From Porogramme epimiltina (Eukaryota; Basidiomycota; Agaricomycetes; Polyporales; Polyporaceae): 64,000 bases of DNA. A model generated the notes under the pieces. The model was not told the DNA's origin, searched no databases, and saw nothing but the letters and a program-made list of their open reading frames with translations. Positions 32,585 to 44,284 of the stretch are shown here, piece by piece; positions within the stretch are counted from its first letter, which is position 1, and every line of letters starts with the position of its first letter. The stretch spans positions 1-64,000 of the forward strand of contig FTLJ01000307.1 of assembly GCA_900155495.1 (NCBI GenBank), read 5' to 3'. The translations under genes were made by a program, and so were the position numbers.

Positions 32585-33739
32585 TTATATACCATCCAGC
32601 AACCAAGTATACAACACTCCATTGACATTAGTACACGTTAAGTAGCGCATCCTCATGATATCTGCACTTGAGCAGGTCGATGCATCTATGTCATGAAGAG
32701 TAAGATCAGTCGTATTTACGGTGGATTCGATAAATAGACGTACAAGTGTGATCTCCACGGGTTCATTCTGCCATGCAGGATTATCCTCCCCCAACGTTCC
32801 CTTCGCCACAACATTATATCCTAGCTTTGCGTAGAACTTTTGCGCCGTGCCGGTGAAGACAAAGGAGTCACGTCCTTCAGCGTCACTCTAGTGGAGGTGA
32901 GCGAACATCCAAGTCTAGCGGGACGAGGGGGTCCTACCGTCGCAAGCATTACGCGCATCAGGATGGTCCCGTAGCCGCGCCCGTGTTTCTCGGGAGATAC
33001 GCCCAAACCTTGAACATCGTACATATCCCTGACCTTGTCCAGAGCCCCGAACGCACTGATAAGCATTGCAACCATGACAGCCTTGAGATCATCGAGTCTC
33101 TTCCGGAAGACGTCAGAAGATTCGCAGGATTGGCCGATGTCAACCATATAGGTATGGATCGTACCCTGGACAGTGGACACCTCTTTGGACTGCAGCGGGA
33201 CAAGGAGCTTCTGGAAAAGCCCAAGCGCCCCAGGCGGTGTCTTGCTTTCCGGGGTAGCGCTGGGTAAGCTCAAATGTTAGGGCCTGGCAGGTGGAGGGGT
33301 ATAGAGTGAAGCCCTCACAAAAATAAGAGCGAGTCGCCCGCGTCGATGGTAAGCATGCGTTTCTGGTAAATAGCGCCTGCCCAGGTGGCTGCATCCATGA
33401 GTTGGCGTCGTGTCTCTGCGAAAGGGTTCGTATCTGCGTTCTAATGTTTGCGTCAGTTTCTTCTGAGAAGAGCGGAGAGGAACCCAGCAGGCCTACGTAG
33501 ACATATACGAGTATCATGTCCCCTTCGAAAGCCTTGACACGCGTGCGTGTTGCTCTTACTAGGTCTCCTATGTAATGCGGTCGTGTACAAAACACTGGTA
33601 GCATGTTTGATAATTGTACAGCGCACGTACTGTATCGCATGAGGCCGTCGCAGTACTCTGTAAACCGTTCCTTGTGTCTACCTGTGAAGCTCGTGTGGGG
33701 ATGATCCTCCCTAGTGGCGCGCCTTTCTCGAATGGTCAT
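32585..33739 (-). CDS. GNAT-family N-acetyltransferase, tandem copy 2 with extended C-terminus
   Basis: Six exons (33739-33631, 33567-33497, 33440-33319, 33259-33181, 33099-32938, 32887-32585) encode 281 residues. The motif A loop is VSPEKHGRGYGTILMRVMLA, then SDAEGRDSFVFTGTAQKFYA and LGYNVVAKGTLGEDN. Exons 2 and 5 have the same lengths as in copy 1. The fourth intron (33180-33100, 81 bases, frame-neutral) is inferred from the paralog; reading through it is also open. Where copy 1 stops after LILVS, this copy runs on for about 45 residues with no similarity to GNAT domains. I infer loss of the ancestral stop and capture of 3' UTR. The substrate is unknown. Confidence 0.78.
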
Positions 33740-34241
33740 CGCGATCTTGCAATGTCGAGGACTTACGGATGGGAGGTGCAAGGGAGCACGAGCGACCTAG
33801 AGCACATTAAGTGGTGTCGTTATTATATGCTACGCCCTCGGTTCGATTTGCATATCAGAGGGATGAGACAGGGCCTGCTGGGCGCGCTGAGGGAAGTAGC
33901 AGGTGGCACGCGTTACCCCATGGGGCATAGACCAACTTGTAAGGTTTGTGTGTGCGTGCATATGCATGATGCGTATCAAGGGTTTGCCAAATGGGCGAAG
34001 AAGGGAGGAAAGAGCGTGTAATCATGGGCACTAGTGCTAACACCGATGATGCTCTCAGCACGGGCGTTGGAGAGATTAGATTCGGTCACGTGGCTGATGC
34101 CACAGCGCGTCGCGGCGCGCGTGTGGTTGTGTTTGCGCCCCTCGCATGTTCGACTCGACTCCCGCTGTGGCTCCCAACTAACGAATGCCCCACTCACGAA
34201 TCTGACGAAGCTTACCGCACAAGTACGACAAGACGCGCAGG
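33740..34241. other. Divergent spacer GNAT 2 / HMMR-like gene
   Basis: About 500 bases with two promoters. Short frames here lack motifs and joints. No RNA gene or clear core element seen. Confidence 0.35.
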
Positions 34242-36772
34242 ATGTTTTCTCGAGGATCAAGGTTCCCTAATGCCAAAGGTTCGTGGCTTCTCCGTTGAAA
34301 CCACGGTACCGAACATGTCGTTTTGAGTTGCAATTGCCTTAGCCACTGAAGTGCCAGGACCAGGCGCGTACGATCCACAAGGTCTGTCATATAATGCATT
34401 TGTGCTTTGGACCATGTTAAGGCGCACTACAGATCCCGACTACGAGGCGTACAAGAGAGGAGCATTCCTAGAGAAGACGAACCGTTTCAACAAGGACAAG
34501 CCGTCCGATGTACCAGGTCCGCTAAATCGAGTAGCTTTCACCCCATTGCATACTTAGCGTTCCTCAGGCCCTGGTGCATACAACGCCGAAACCACGAACG
34601 GGCAGAACAGGCCTCCGACAAGGACCTCCAATAACCCTACCAGTTCCGACCGGCTAGCCATTTTACAACGTAAGCTAGAAGATCTGGAGAGGGTGCACGT
34701 TGAAGAGAAGAAGGCTGTGAGTGCTCAGTACTCTTCCCCTTTCATCCCCCAGCACCAACACACGCAATAGTACCACCTCGAGCAGGAACGTCTCAAGCTA
34801 GAACTCAGTCGGGCGCAGCGGACTGCGGCCGAACAGACAGAACGTGCCGACAAACTCAAGAAGCAGAACGACGCCCTCGATGCTCGTGTGCAAGAGCTCA
34901 AGAAGACTAGCGCCTCGGAGCAAGGAGAGCTGCGTGACCTCCGGCTCAAGCTCCGCGCGAGCGAACACGAACGCACACAACTCGCCGCGAAGCAAGGCGA
35001 CGCTGCCGAGGCACGCAAGGCGGAGGCCCGGCGTAGGGACGAGTTGAGGGAGCGCGACCGCAAGGTGGCAGAGCTCGAGAAGGCTCTGGGCCAAGAGAGG
35101 AAGAAGCGCGAGATGGTGGAGTCGCGGCTACAGGAGGCGAAGGCGAAGACGGACGAGCGGGTGCAAGAGGTGCGCGCAGTGGCGGACGAGGCGGCAAGTG
35201 AGCTCCAGAAGGCGCAGAGGGAGGCAGCAGAGGCGCGTGACGAGCTACAGCGGATGGAGGCTCACGCTGGTGACGCGGAGGAGGAACTGCTGGAACAGCT
35301 GGAACAACATCGGTTCGCCCTGAACCGTGTGGCTCAAGAGTATGGTCGACTTGCAGCTTCCACTATCTCTCTCGCCGTGCACCGGCAAGCCAAGCATGAG
35401 GCCACTGCCCTACACCTTCGTAACAACCGCCTCGAGCGCAAATTGGCGAACAGCGATAGCCAGGTCGTTGAATTGGCAAATCTCATTCGGCAAGTCAAGG
35501 ACGAGAAGGCGTTCCTATCCACGCAACTTCGCCAAGCTCGAGATGAAGCGGACGATCTCCGACAAGAACTTCAAGATGCGTTACGGTCTTCAACGAGTCC
35601 TCGCGATGAACTCGAGGATCTGCAGGCTGTCTTCGATATGATCACAGAGGAACGCCATGCCGATGTCCTCGAGGTTCGAGAGGTCACATGCCGCTTATTA
35701 GAAGCATGGTCAACCTTCCACTCAACACAGAAGGACTCCCTCCTCTTCCATGCCTCTGTTCTCGCCAAAGGGTCCACTGATGCTCATAGTCAGCTCGAGC
35801 AGCTCACCAAGCGGGCCGCCGAAGCGGAGGCGGTCCGCGCCCATCTCTCCGACTCCTTGCAGGCTGCGCAGGAGGCCCAAGTGGAGGCGCAGCGCGCGCT
35901 CGCTGATTGCACTGCGTCGCTCGCCGAAGCAAATGCTCGCGCGGAGGCGCATCGGAAGGAGCTCGAGCTCGTCCGCACGGAGACGCTCGCAGAGGTCGCT
36001 CGCGCAGAGCAGGGTGTGTTGCAGGAAAAGCGGGCGGGGGAGCGCCTCGCCGCGGCCCTTCAACAAGCGCGGCAGACGGAGCAGTTCTTGCAGTCCGAGG
36101 TCGAACAGTGCGTTATACGTTTTGACTGTTGAGGCGTGGCTAATGGTATGCTAGGCTGAGTGCCGACCTCGCGGATGCGGAACAGTATCGCGAGGCGTAC
36201 GCGTCGCTCCTCGCCGAGGTGGACGCGCTCCTCGAGAAGAATGCGCTCGCGGAAGACGAGGCGAAGCGCCTGAGCGCATTCAACGCCGAGATCATCGGCC
36301 ACCGCAACCCCGCGCAGCGTATCCAGTACGTCGACCGCATCCGGCGCGAGCTTCACGAGACGAAGCAGGTGCGTTGACGTATTCACGCGGTGAGGAATGT
36401 TCGCTGACAGACGGGAATGCGATACAGAAACTGCTGGTTTCCACGCGCGACCGCGACGCCGTCCTCGCGGACAACGACGATCTCCGCGCCGAGCTTGGGC
36501 TTTACAAGTCCGTCGCGGTCCCGCAGGATGCGAAACCCCGCACAGCGATTACGCGGGTCGCGCGCCTCCCCGCAGTCCCCGCGGCCGCTCCGTGTGAGCC
36601 GGACATCATTTCCGATCCCGCCTCATGCCTGCGAGCGGGTAGCCAGAACTCGCGAAGCGCCTCGTCGGGCGCGCGCTCGGTATCAGGCGGGTCGTCGTGC
36701 CTGATGAGCGTGCCGGAGCTGCCATCTGCAGGGGACTTCGGCGAGGACATGACGCTGGATGAAATCATGTAG
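34242..36772 (+). CDS. HMMR-like coiled-coil protein with PGPGAY motifs
   Basis: Seven exons (34242-34278, 34343-34381, 34433-34516, 34568-34716, 34771-36107, 36155-36368, 36428-36772) encode 734 residues. The N-terminus starts MFSRGSRFPNAK, then VPGPGAYDPQ and, 35 residues on, VPGPGAYNAETTNG, the Pro-Gly motif of HMMR/sperm-tail PG-rich proteins. Residues of about 70-610 are an almost unbroken coiled coil. Near 590-660 comes IGHRNPAQRIQYVDRIRREL with RDRDAVLADNDDLRAELGLY, which resembles the conserved C-terminal HMMR segment that in animals targets spindle poles. The tail is Ser-rich and ends with acidic DMTLDEIM. A role on microtubules or at the spindle pole is inference from that likeness. 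Four tiny 5' exons split the PG motifs. Confidence 0.75.
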
Positions 36773-37994
36773 TGACCTGTATGTTGGCGGCTGCCTTTTT
36801 TGTTGCTATGCTATGCTATGTTATACCCTGATTCCAGCCCCGCCGTCAACCCAGTAGGATAACTGGGGTCACAGCCCTTGATATCTCAGCCACCTCAACC
36901 CTCTCCTCGTTTCGCGTCACCTCAGCGACTGCGGTCATTGCTCCTCCCGTCTCCGAACCCTGCTCGGCTAGTCCTGTATCACGCTTTCTCAGATATCACT
37001 GTTTCTCAAACGCCCACCTCGCCCGAACCTCGTGTCGGGCAGAGCCACCACCGGAGGCAACAGCACATATCCTGAGATCCTTTTCCTTGCAGATATCTTC
37101 AACTATGCCACAAAGAAGCTCGCCTTACTCAGCGAAGGATGCGTGTGTGGTGGTGGATGCGATCTCGATCGTGGAAGGCAGCTAGAACCTGAGAATCACC
37201 CGACTAGACTCACGACGAGCATGCTATAACAGACGCCTGGGGCCCTGAGGACATACAACATGCAACAAGCAACGGTCACGTTCAGCTGCGGCTGGCAGGG
37301 CGAGTTGAACTCGACACTGACTACATTGATTCACAACGATTCACAGGTAGACATAGTGCGCATCAATGTTGCAAGGACTTGAAGCTCAAGTTTCCGTAGT
37401 ACTCAGAAGGCCCGGGCTTTTCGTAACATTTCTAGGACTAGGCAGGTTAGTGTTAGTGACAGCAATATTTATTCTCCAGTTATCCCTTTGACACGTTGGA
37501 TGGGTCAGGTTTCTCGTCGGAGCGGTTCGCCGAGGTCCCGCAGCTCATGGTCACGTTAGCACGATATAATTTCCCACATAGAACGTGGTGATTGAACCTT
37601 CGGCCGCAATAAGCGCACTTCGCCTTCGCGGTAAGTTATCTGGGGGCTGTAGATTCGGCTTATTGGACCACCATCTAGTCCCCGTATCCCGCCCTCTGAC
37701 TCAGTCTTAGATATCCTCGCTATATCTCGACGTCCGGATGGATACACGCATTCGTCCGAACGATGCGCCTTCTGCGCGGCATTCCTCGATATCCCCTCTT
37801 ATCCAGAAACTCGTCCTCTGCCCACGCCTCGAAACTACGCTGCGATATCCTGTCGATATTTGGTTGAGGTCATGACAGATGGCTGAAGGTGGGTCGGCAC
37901 ATATACAAGGTCCCCCTCAAGGAACACTGGAAATCAGGCTCTCCATCTTTTGCCCCCATTCTCGCTATCCTTCCGGCTATTGCAACATCATAGG
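36773..37994. other. 1.2 kb region with unassigned coding-like islands
   Basis: No complete gene could be built. Islands on the plus strand look coding. An ATG at about 37260 opens MQQATVTFSCGWQGELNSTL. After an AG near 37478, YPFDTLDGSGFSSERFAEVP and LMVTLARYNF follow. After TAG near 37578, NVVIEPSAAISALRLR ends in a good GTAAGT donor near 37630. After CTTAG near 37710, ISSLYLDVRMDTRIRPND follows. I did not recover a consistent frame across all joints. This may be a decayed or poorly modelled gene, perhaps leucine-rich. Confidence 0.35.
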
Positions 37995-39511
37995 ATGTCT
38001 GGTATGTTCTTGACGCAGCTTATGCTCGCCTCAACTCACATCAGGGCACAGACGACAAGTTCTACCACAACGAATGGGATTATGATTATGCCCCCAATGA
38101 TGCAACACCTTCGACGGACCTATTCCCTGGGAACGTCCCCTTAGGCATCGACCCGACCTCGCTCTACTCCCCTGGGGCGCGGTGGGCTCCGGTTCCCTTG
38201 TACCAAAGCACGAACCACGCACAATTCCATGATACGTCTCACGAAGACTGGGGCTTCGTACCTCGGCAGGATCCTGTCAGTGCCGTGACCCCATCTTGGA
38301 ACCGTGGGGACAAGTTTCTCGTCATCGGGAGCAGAGAGCTTCGGGCTCAGGTGCCGGATGGCGTCTACAGTTCTGACGGCGATGAGTATGTGGTGGCACA
38401 GGTTAGCATCGACGGACCTCGTATATTGCGTGTATCCTAATAACCTCCTCTCGACTTGAAGGGTCCAAACCAGCCGCCTTATGGTGGGCAGGAAGCCTTC
38501 CCTCGTCAGAATGTTGTCGCGCCCTCCTCCACCCTAGACCGACTTCAACAAATGGTGCGATCAATGGACTTTACTCCAGCAGCCCCCTGCTACACTATCT
38601 CAAATGTCCCTTTGGGGGATGGATCTCGTTCCCAGGCTCCCACACTCCGATCCGCACCCCCGGCGGCTGTCGGGGCCAGAAGTCAAGCACAAAGGCCTGC
38701 GTATACTATGCCCTCGAGACTGTCCCCGAAGGGCCCATACAGGGCACAGCGGATTAGTCGTCCCAACGTAGCGCCGACCCCGTACCCTAGGCAACCCCCC
38801 CGTAGCTCCATTGAAGTTTCCCCGGCCATTCCAGCCGTGCCGAAGTTGATGGCGATCCCTACCCAGCCTGCGTTCGCCGATGTTCCACAAGGCTTCGTAA
38901 GTCCATACTAGTATTTTCCTTTCTTCTCCCTCGCTAAAGTTTTCCCTAGCTGGAGCTGCAACAGGAAACCTATAGAACAAGTAGCTCCGGCTTCCATGGC
39001 TCTGAGACAGCCCCCATTATCTATAAGACAGCCCCCACTCTCAGCACGTTGGACGAACATCACATCAAAGCATGCGTTCCAGATTGGGACGAACCTTTCC
39101 TGTGTCCGCCTGCCAAGTTCGCGCAGAAGGCCACCTTCATCTATAAAGTGTGTCATCTCTCGCACATCTAACTATATTATGGGGCTCATTCCTCGGTACT
39201 AGTTTGTTGGCGTACCAGCCCACCACAAGCGTCAAGTAAGCGTGCTCCATACCAAGTCCGGGGAGGTTCGGCAACCAAACAAGGGTGACCTGGCGGTGTA
39301 TGCTACAAGGGAGCTACGGCGTTATATAGTAAGTGCAGTGTTAGCAACTGACGCCGCTATGGAATCTGACGTTTCGCCATCATACTAGGACGAAGCGAAG
39401 GATTTTCCTTTTCAACTAGATCAACTACACCTCCTTTACATTGTCCATACGTCGAAAGGCAGCGTCCAGGCGCACATCGGCGTCAAGGGCCCTACCTTCA
39501 CCACATCCTAG
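37995..39511 (+). CDS. Unrecognised six-exon protein, family X copy 1
   Basis: Exons 37995-38001, 38052-38401, 38462-38896, 38950-39147, 39203-39328 and 39389-39511 give 412 residues in one frame. I do not recognise the family. The N-terminus is acidic and aromatic (DDKFYHNEWDYDYAPND). Residues 85-120 hold GDKFLVIGSRELRAQVPDGV. The middle (about 120-260) is Pro/Ser-rich and probably disordered. The C-terminal third is compact: KACVPDWDEPFLCPPAKFAQ, KATFIYK, FVGVPAHHKRQVSVLHTKSG and LHLLYIVHTSKGSVQAHIGV. The similar strand-turn patterns suggest beta structure. A 5'-truncated homolog lies inverted at 42204-43265, where the intron sites match, supporting this model. The first coding exon is only seven bases. 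Confidence 0.65.
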
Positions 39512-40202
39512 TTCGCTCAGGCTGAACCTTCACAATACTCGGATCGGGACACATACCATACTCTCCATCACATCCTTCGTCGATATGATCATACTACTGC
39601 TTATTATGTGCTCATGACGTTCTATGTGTCGATGCGACCGGTATATAGCCTAGATTTCCTCCTATCTGACTTCTTCCGTCTTGCAGCGCAAGTTGCGTTT
39701 TCTCTCTCCATTCAGCTTTCAGTGTCAAGACATTCGGTGGTTAATTTCATGGCTCATGATACACGAGGTTTCCAAGATGACGATCGCAGCTTTGCCGGGC
39801 CGCCATCGCACTCGGATGTTCTGGTCCGATCTACATGTTCGGGTAGCTACTGGACAGATATTGACTATGAGTTCTAACTTCTGGCAGGCAGGACCCATAA
39901 TGGTTCAATCAAGCGAGGACGTAGCAAGAGCGGATTAACACACCTGAGAAGAGGCGGCGATGATTTTAGTCGATCTGGGTGGTGGGGCATCGGAGGTGTA
40001 TTAAGACCCTCGGCTGGTGACAAGCGCCCAGCTATCCATTAGTACGGGTCCGAGGACGGACTCTAGAGAGGAGATAGTCTTTGACTCAGTGACGCCCTCA
40101 TCTGCTCTCTCCAGCTGCGCAAGGGACCGCCTTGCCCCTGATCTCGCCTTCGCATCCTCCTCAACCCCATCTATAACTTCACCCCTGACTTCCTCTGTCG
40201 AT
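39512..40202. other. Spacer upstream of the R3H-associated gene
   Basis: About 690 bases. The frame of the next gene stays open upstream to 40017 but has no ATG, so it is probably leader. Other frames lack motifs. No repeat or RNA seen. Confidence 0.4.
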
Positions 40203-41734
40203 ATGGAGGGTCCGGTTCAACAAGTGACCCCGCAGGCCTCGGCCGCTCCTGAGAGAGACAGCGGGCCCATCCCCATGTCTTTCCCAGCGATTCTGCGCAC
40301 GTCCGGCATATCAGACCGCTTTGCGCACCTCAGTACCCGCACCCAGCCTTCCACGTCTTCCCCACCTGTGGCAAGCCGGAAGAGCAAGCGGGACGATAAG
40401 GAGGGCAAGCGGTGGGTCCGCCGGAGAGAGAACGGTACGTCGTACCCGCTTCCATCCTTATGCGCTCACGCCGGAACGGAGAGTCATGCGACGGCAACCC
40501 TCTTCTCCTCTAGCCCGGTTCGTAGGCAACGTGCACATCGTCGCACCATCCAAGAAGGACTATGGCGTCCCCCTCCCTAACAGCCGCGCGACGTTTCCCG
40601 AGCCCCTCCCCGCCTACCTCGCGCGGAACAACTCTGTCCCCGCGGCAGAGCCCGTTGCGCGCCAGCCAGCCTCAGCGAACGCCGGACGGTTCTCGCTCAG
40701 CCTCAAGGGCATGCGGCGCGAGCTCCGGAAGTCGGGACCACGCACGGAACGGCTCGTGCAGGATGTGGAGGGCGAGATCGTTTCATGGCTCACGGCTGGT
40801 GGGGTCATGTTTGCCCCTGATGTCGTGCAGGCTTTCAGCTCGCCTGGGGAGCCTGTGGGGTCCGGAGATGAGATTAGGGAGGTGTCGCGCACGCCGCTGC
40901 AGCTAGTATGGAGCATCGCGGACGACGCGTTCGTCCGGTATGTCGTCCACTGTTGTGCGCGGTACCATGATGTCGTGAGCTTCAGTGCGTCCTCTCTTCC
41001 TGTCCTCTATCCTGTTCCTACCACCGGTCTGACATGACGCTATCGCAGGCAAGGACACTTCGGGCCAACGGCTCACCTACCTCCTCCGCCCCAACGTCAC
41101 TCGCCCGACAGCGCCGCACCGCTCAGCGCCCGCACTTGACACCCCGCCTACGACGGACCTCTCTGAGCTCTCTGCGACCGACTTCGACTCCGAATCCGAC
41201 TGCGAGCGCGAGGCACCCTCTGACCTCTCCGACGCTGAGGGCCCACACACCCGCGCCCCTCGCCCTGGGCTCTCCGCGATCGACGAAGCAAGTTCGGATG
41301 CCTCCGCGCCCGCTTCGCCTGCAGTGCGCGCACACGCGTATGCCCGAGCCCCAGGGGTGGACCCGCTCCCGACGCTCGACCTCGACGATGGTTGGTCCGT
41401 GCTCGGCGAGTCAGATCTCGACGCGGAACGGGACGGCGCACACACCGACGGGGACGCGGATGGGGACCTCTCCGCGCCCGAGGCCGAGGCTGAGGCTGAC
41501 CTCGTGACGGGGGTCTCCGCACTCGCCCTTGCGGACGAGCCGGACGGCGCACGCAGACGCCAGCCTGTCCCACTGCGCTCGCGGTTGCTCGAGCGCCAGC
41601 GCCGTGCCGCGAGCTCGCCGTCGCGCTCCCCTGCGCGGCGTGTGCCGCACCGGCGGCCGGGGCAGCGGGTGGCGGTAGAAGCTGGCGCTCAGCGTGGTGG
41701 GCGGCGGTCGTTCTACGACTACTTGTTCGCGTGA
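40203..41734 (+). CDS. R3H-associated N-terminal domain protein
   Basis: Three exons (40203-40434, 40514-40984, 41049-41734) encode 462 residues. The conserved part (about 25-260) includes PMSFPAILRTSGISDRFAHL, GKRWVRRRENARFVGNVHIV, SANAGRFSLSLKGMRRELRK, EGEIVSWLTAGG and SRTPLQLVWSIADDAFVRYV with CCARYHDVVSFSKD. This pattern matches the fungal family known as R3H-associated; R3H partners bind single-stranded nucleic acid, but no R3H core (RxxxH) is evident here. After residue 265 the protein is acidic, Asp/Ser/Ala-rich and disordered, then Arg-rich, ending RRSFYDYLFA. Pieces of exon 1 and of the 3' end with its flank recur in decayed form at 43843-44010 and 45930-46172. The precise role is unknown. 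Confidence 0.75.
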
Positions 41735-42203
41735 AGTGGCTCGGGCGAGGATGCGCTGTTGACCTTGGAATAGAGGTAGGGGGTCATCAGGCTAAGAGGT
41801 ATACACGGGGTGCTGTGGCGCGTGTAAGCATAGGTTTGTGTACAACAGTTCCGGGTGGAGATCCATATGCAACGTCCGTACATCGTTCTGTGTGGGGCAT
41901 AGGGGGAGGTGTGGTACATGTGTAAGTAGGAATATCCGAGTGTCATCACCGGCCGGTTAAGTTGCGATCGGAGTCATCTCAAACATATGACGAGTTACAG
42001 TACTAACTACCAAATAGCTTGACTGGACGTTGAACGGATAGAAACAGGCCAGCTTGTGCTACATTACAAAAAATGGTTCGATAGGGCATAGCGAGCGAGA
42101 AGATAGTAAGCATACGATAAATAGCAGCATGATCATGTTGACAAGGGATATAATGTAGAGAGCGTGGATCTGCGTGTATTGAGTGTATCCGAGTCGTAAA
42201 GGG
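41735..42203. other. 3' flanks of R3H gene and family X copy 2, with a two-unit tandem repeat
   Basis: 41735-41930 is the 3' flank of the R3H gene and is duplicated at 45990-46172. The part before 42203 is the 3' flank of the minus-strand copy 2. No gene seen. Confidence 0.5.
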
Positions 42204-42267
42204 TCAGTGAACCGGAACGTTCCCGATCCGCGTGTATCGAGTGTCTCGTAAAGGTCCAGTAAACTGG
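42166..42267. repeat. Imperfect two-unit tandem repeat at the end of family X copy 2
   Basis: Units 42166-42215 and 42224-42267 share GATCYGCGTGTAT, CGTAAAG and a GTRAACYGG-type end, with a four-base gap in the second. The stop codon of copy 2 (42206-42204) falls in the first unit and the second unit encodes part of its novel C-terminal tail. Confidence 0.6.
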
Positions 42268-43265
42268 GGCGTGGTGGCTGCGGGGTCCTTTACGCCGATG
42301 TGGGCTTGTACGCTTCCTTTGGATGTATGGACAATGTATAGGAGGAAGAGTTGGTCTAGTCTATAAGGAAAATTCTTCACGCTGGCCTAACAGCATAGCG
42401 AAACGTCAGGCCCTGCTATATCAGCACCGGTTGCAAACATTGCGCACTTACCATATAACGCTGTAGCTCCTTTGCAGCATACACGGCCATGATGCCCTTG
42501 TTTGGTTGCAGAGCGTTCCCTGACTCCATGCGAAGCACGCATACTTGTCGCTTGTAAGGGGTTGATTCGCCGACGAACTAGTAGTACAGAGTAATGAGCA
42601 TCGTGCTATAGTTAGATACGTGAAGGGGCGACACACCTTATAGACAAAGGTTGCCTTTTGCGAGAACTTGGACGGCGGACACAGGAAGGGTGTGTCCCAA
42701 TCGGGGATGCATTCCTTGATGTGCTGTTTGTCCAGCATGAGGCTGAGAGCAGGGGCTGTCTTGTAGACAACGAGGGGCATCTCAGAGCCATGGAGGCCGA
42801 AGCTGCTTGTTTTATGGGCATCTTGTTGCAGCTCCAGCTGGAGAGGTATGGTGAGGAAAGGGGGGAGGGGGGAAATAGTAGTATGGAATTGAACCCACGA
42901 AGTCTTGGGGAACACCGGCGAGTGCGGGCTGAGCGGGGATTGCCACCAACTTCGGCATGGCTGGAATGACCCCTGGGGAGACTTCAACGGAGCTACAGGA
43001 GGATTTCTTAGAGTAGGGTGTTGTCACTACATTTGCGCGGCCAATCCTCTGTTTCCTGTATGGACTCCTTGGCAGGGACGATCTTGAAGCCATATACGCA
43101 GGTGCAAGTTGTGCTTGATTTCCTGCCCTAGCGCTCGTCGGGTGTACGGACTGGGATGCGGGGGCCTCAACACGAGAGAGGTCCAGAGAGGAGCCCGCTG
43201 TATAGCAGTCGGGACCTTCCTGAACGACGCTGATTTGTTGAAGTGGGTCTAGGGAGGGAGCACAT
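42204..43265 (-). pseudogene. Family X copy 2, 5'-truncated and inverted
   Basis: Similarity to copy 1 starts inside its exon 3 (SLDPLQQ against TLDRLQQ). It continues through exons ending 42899, then 42837-42637, 42577-42452 and 42386-42204, with the same splice positions. Shared landmarks: VEVSPGVIPAMPKLVAIPAQ, ECIPDWDTPFLCPPSKFSQ, KATFVYK, VYAAKELQRYM and LYIVHTSKGSVQAHIGV. The surviving frame has no stop, so decay is not deep. However, nothing upstream matches copy 1 exons 1-2; a hydrophobic frame (ending near 43409) precedes the homologous part. It may be a dying gene or one with a new N-terminus. Its C-terminus extends about 20 residues beyond copy 1 through a small tandem repeat. Confidence 0.6.
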
Positions 43266-43842
43266 GGCAAAGTTGATATAAATAAGTTTAAGGCCAACAT
43301 AAAGGATTCTAAGGAACATACGAGACATATTGGCCGACATTGCGAAAGATAAAAGGATGGCGAGAGTGTAGGCGAAAGGTACTGGAGAGGCTGGTTCGCA
43401 GTGCTTCACAGTGGATGGAGGGGAGGTCTTTTATGCAGCGCCAGCCCGCCCCCGACTATAATTTGCTGCAGTGTGTTTACAAAGCACGCCGTCCGGCGGG
43501 TCACGAGCTTCGGGAAGTCAATGGGAAAGGGATATCGAGAGATGCTGGATGAAAAACTTTTTTGCTAGGGCGAATACTAGTACGGTCACCACGGTGTGAA
43601 CGTCCTAGAGATGGCAAGGCACTTAATGTCCGGATGCCTTACCATGATATTGATGCCGCCACGATTGCCTACCATAGAAGGATCAGAATGCGGGGTTGAG
43701 AGGAAAAATAGGACCTGGGACGTCACACGCTCGGAAGAAGAATAATGTGACTACCCAGATAGACGAAGAAGTAACCGAATTCTTTCAGATGTTCGCTGAG
43801 TGGACGCTTGAAGCTTGAAGGGGTCCAATTGCCCGAGCAGAG

Positions 43843-44010
43843 GTTCTGCGCACTATCAAACTGCTCCATGCCCCTCACCGGTCACACTCGACCTTCCACG
43901 TCCCCTCCACTCGTCGCAAGCCGTCGGAGGTGCAAAATGGACGATAAGGAGGGTAAGCGCCGAGCGGTGGGTCCATCGGAGAGAAATGGTAACGGTCACC
44001 CTCGCTCCTG
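43843..44010 (+). pseudogene. Decayed fragment of R3H-associated gene exon 1
   Basis: Matches 40290-40455. Shared runs include GTTCTGCGCAC, CGACCTTCCACGTC, GACGATAAGGAGGG, AAGCG, GGTGGGTCC and GGAGAGA, running into the intron donor region. The frame is broken by small indels and no exon 2 follows. Confidence 0.7.
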
Positions 44011-44284
44011 CCCACGGCTTAAGACATGGCCAGAACACTCATTGCATTGTCGAACGTCGTGGAAGCTCTAGGGCTTTCCCGGCGGATTTGTCAAATCGGT
44101 TATTAACTCTAATGTGGCTAAAATCAGCCTGGACCACGTTGCGGTAGTTGTGCCACATACACATGGACATCGCCAAGCTGCCGCACCGTATCGTGCCTGT
44201 GATGTCATGCCGGATGTGTGCCGCCATGTATTTGAGCGGCATGCATCAGCGAAAGGTCTAAATGCCACTTATGTCGACTATTCC

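Noticed and set aside
39608..39938. Plus-strand frame with a hydrophobic stretch upstream of the R3H gene
   Set aside because: Two overlapping frames, neither with a supported start or exon joints; likely spacer.
41077..41650. Minus-strand frames of 122-141 codons under the R3H gene third exon
   Set aside because: Reverse-complement shadows of an Arg/Ala/Asp-rich coding exon.
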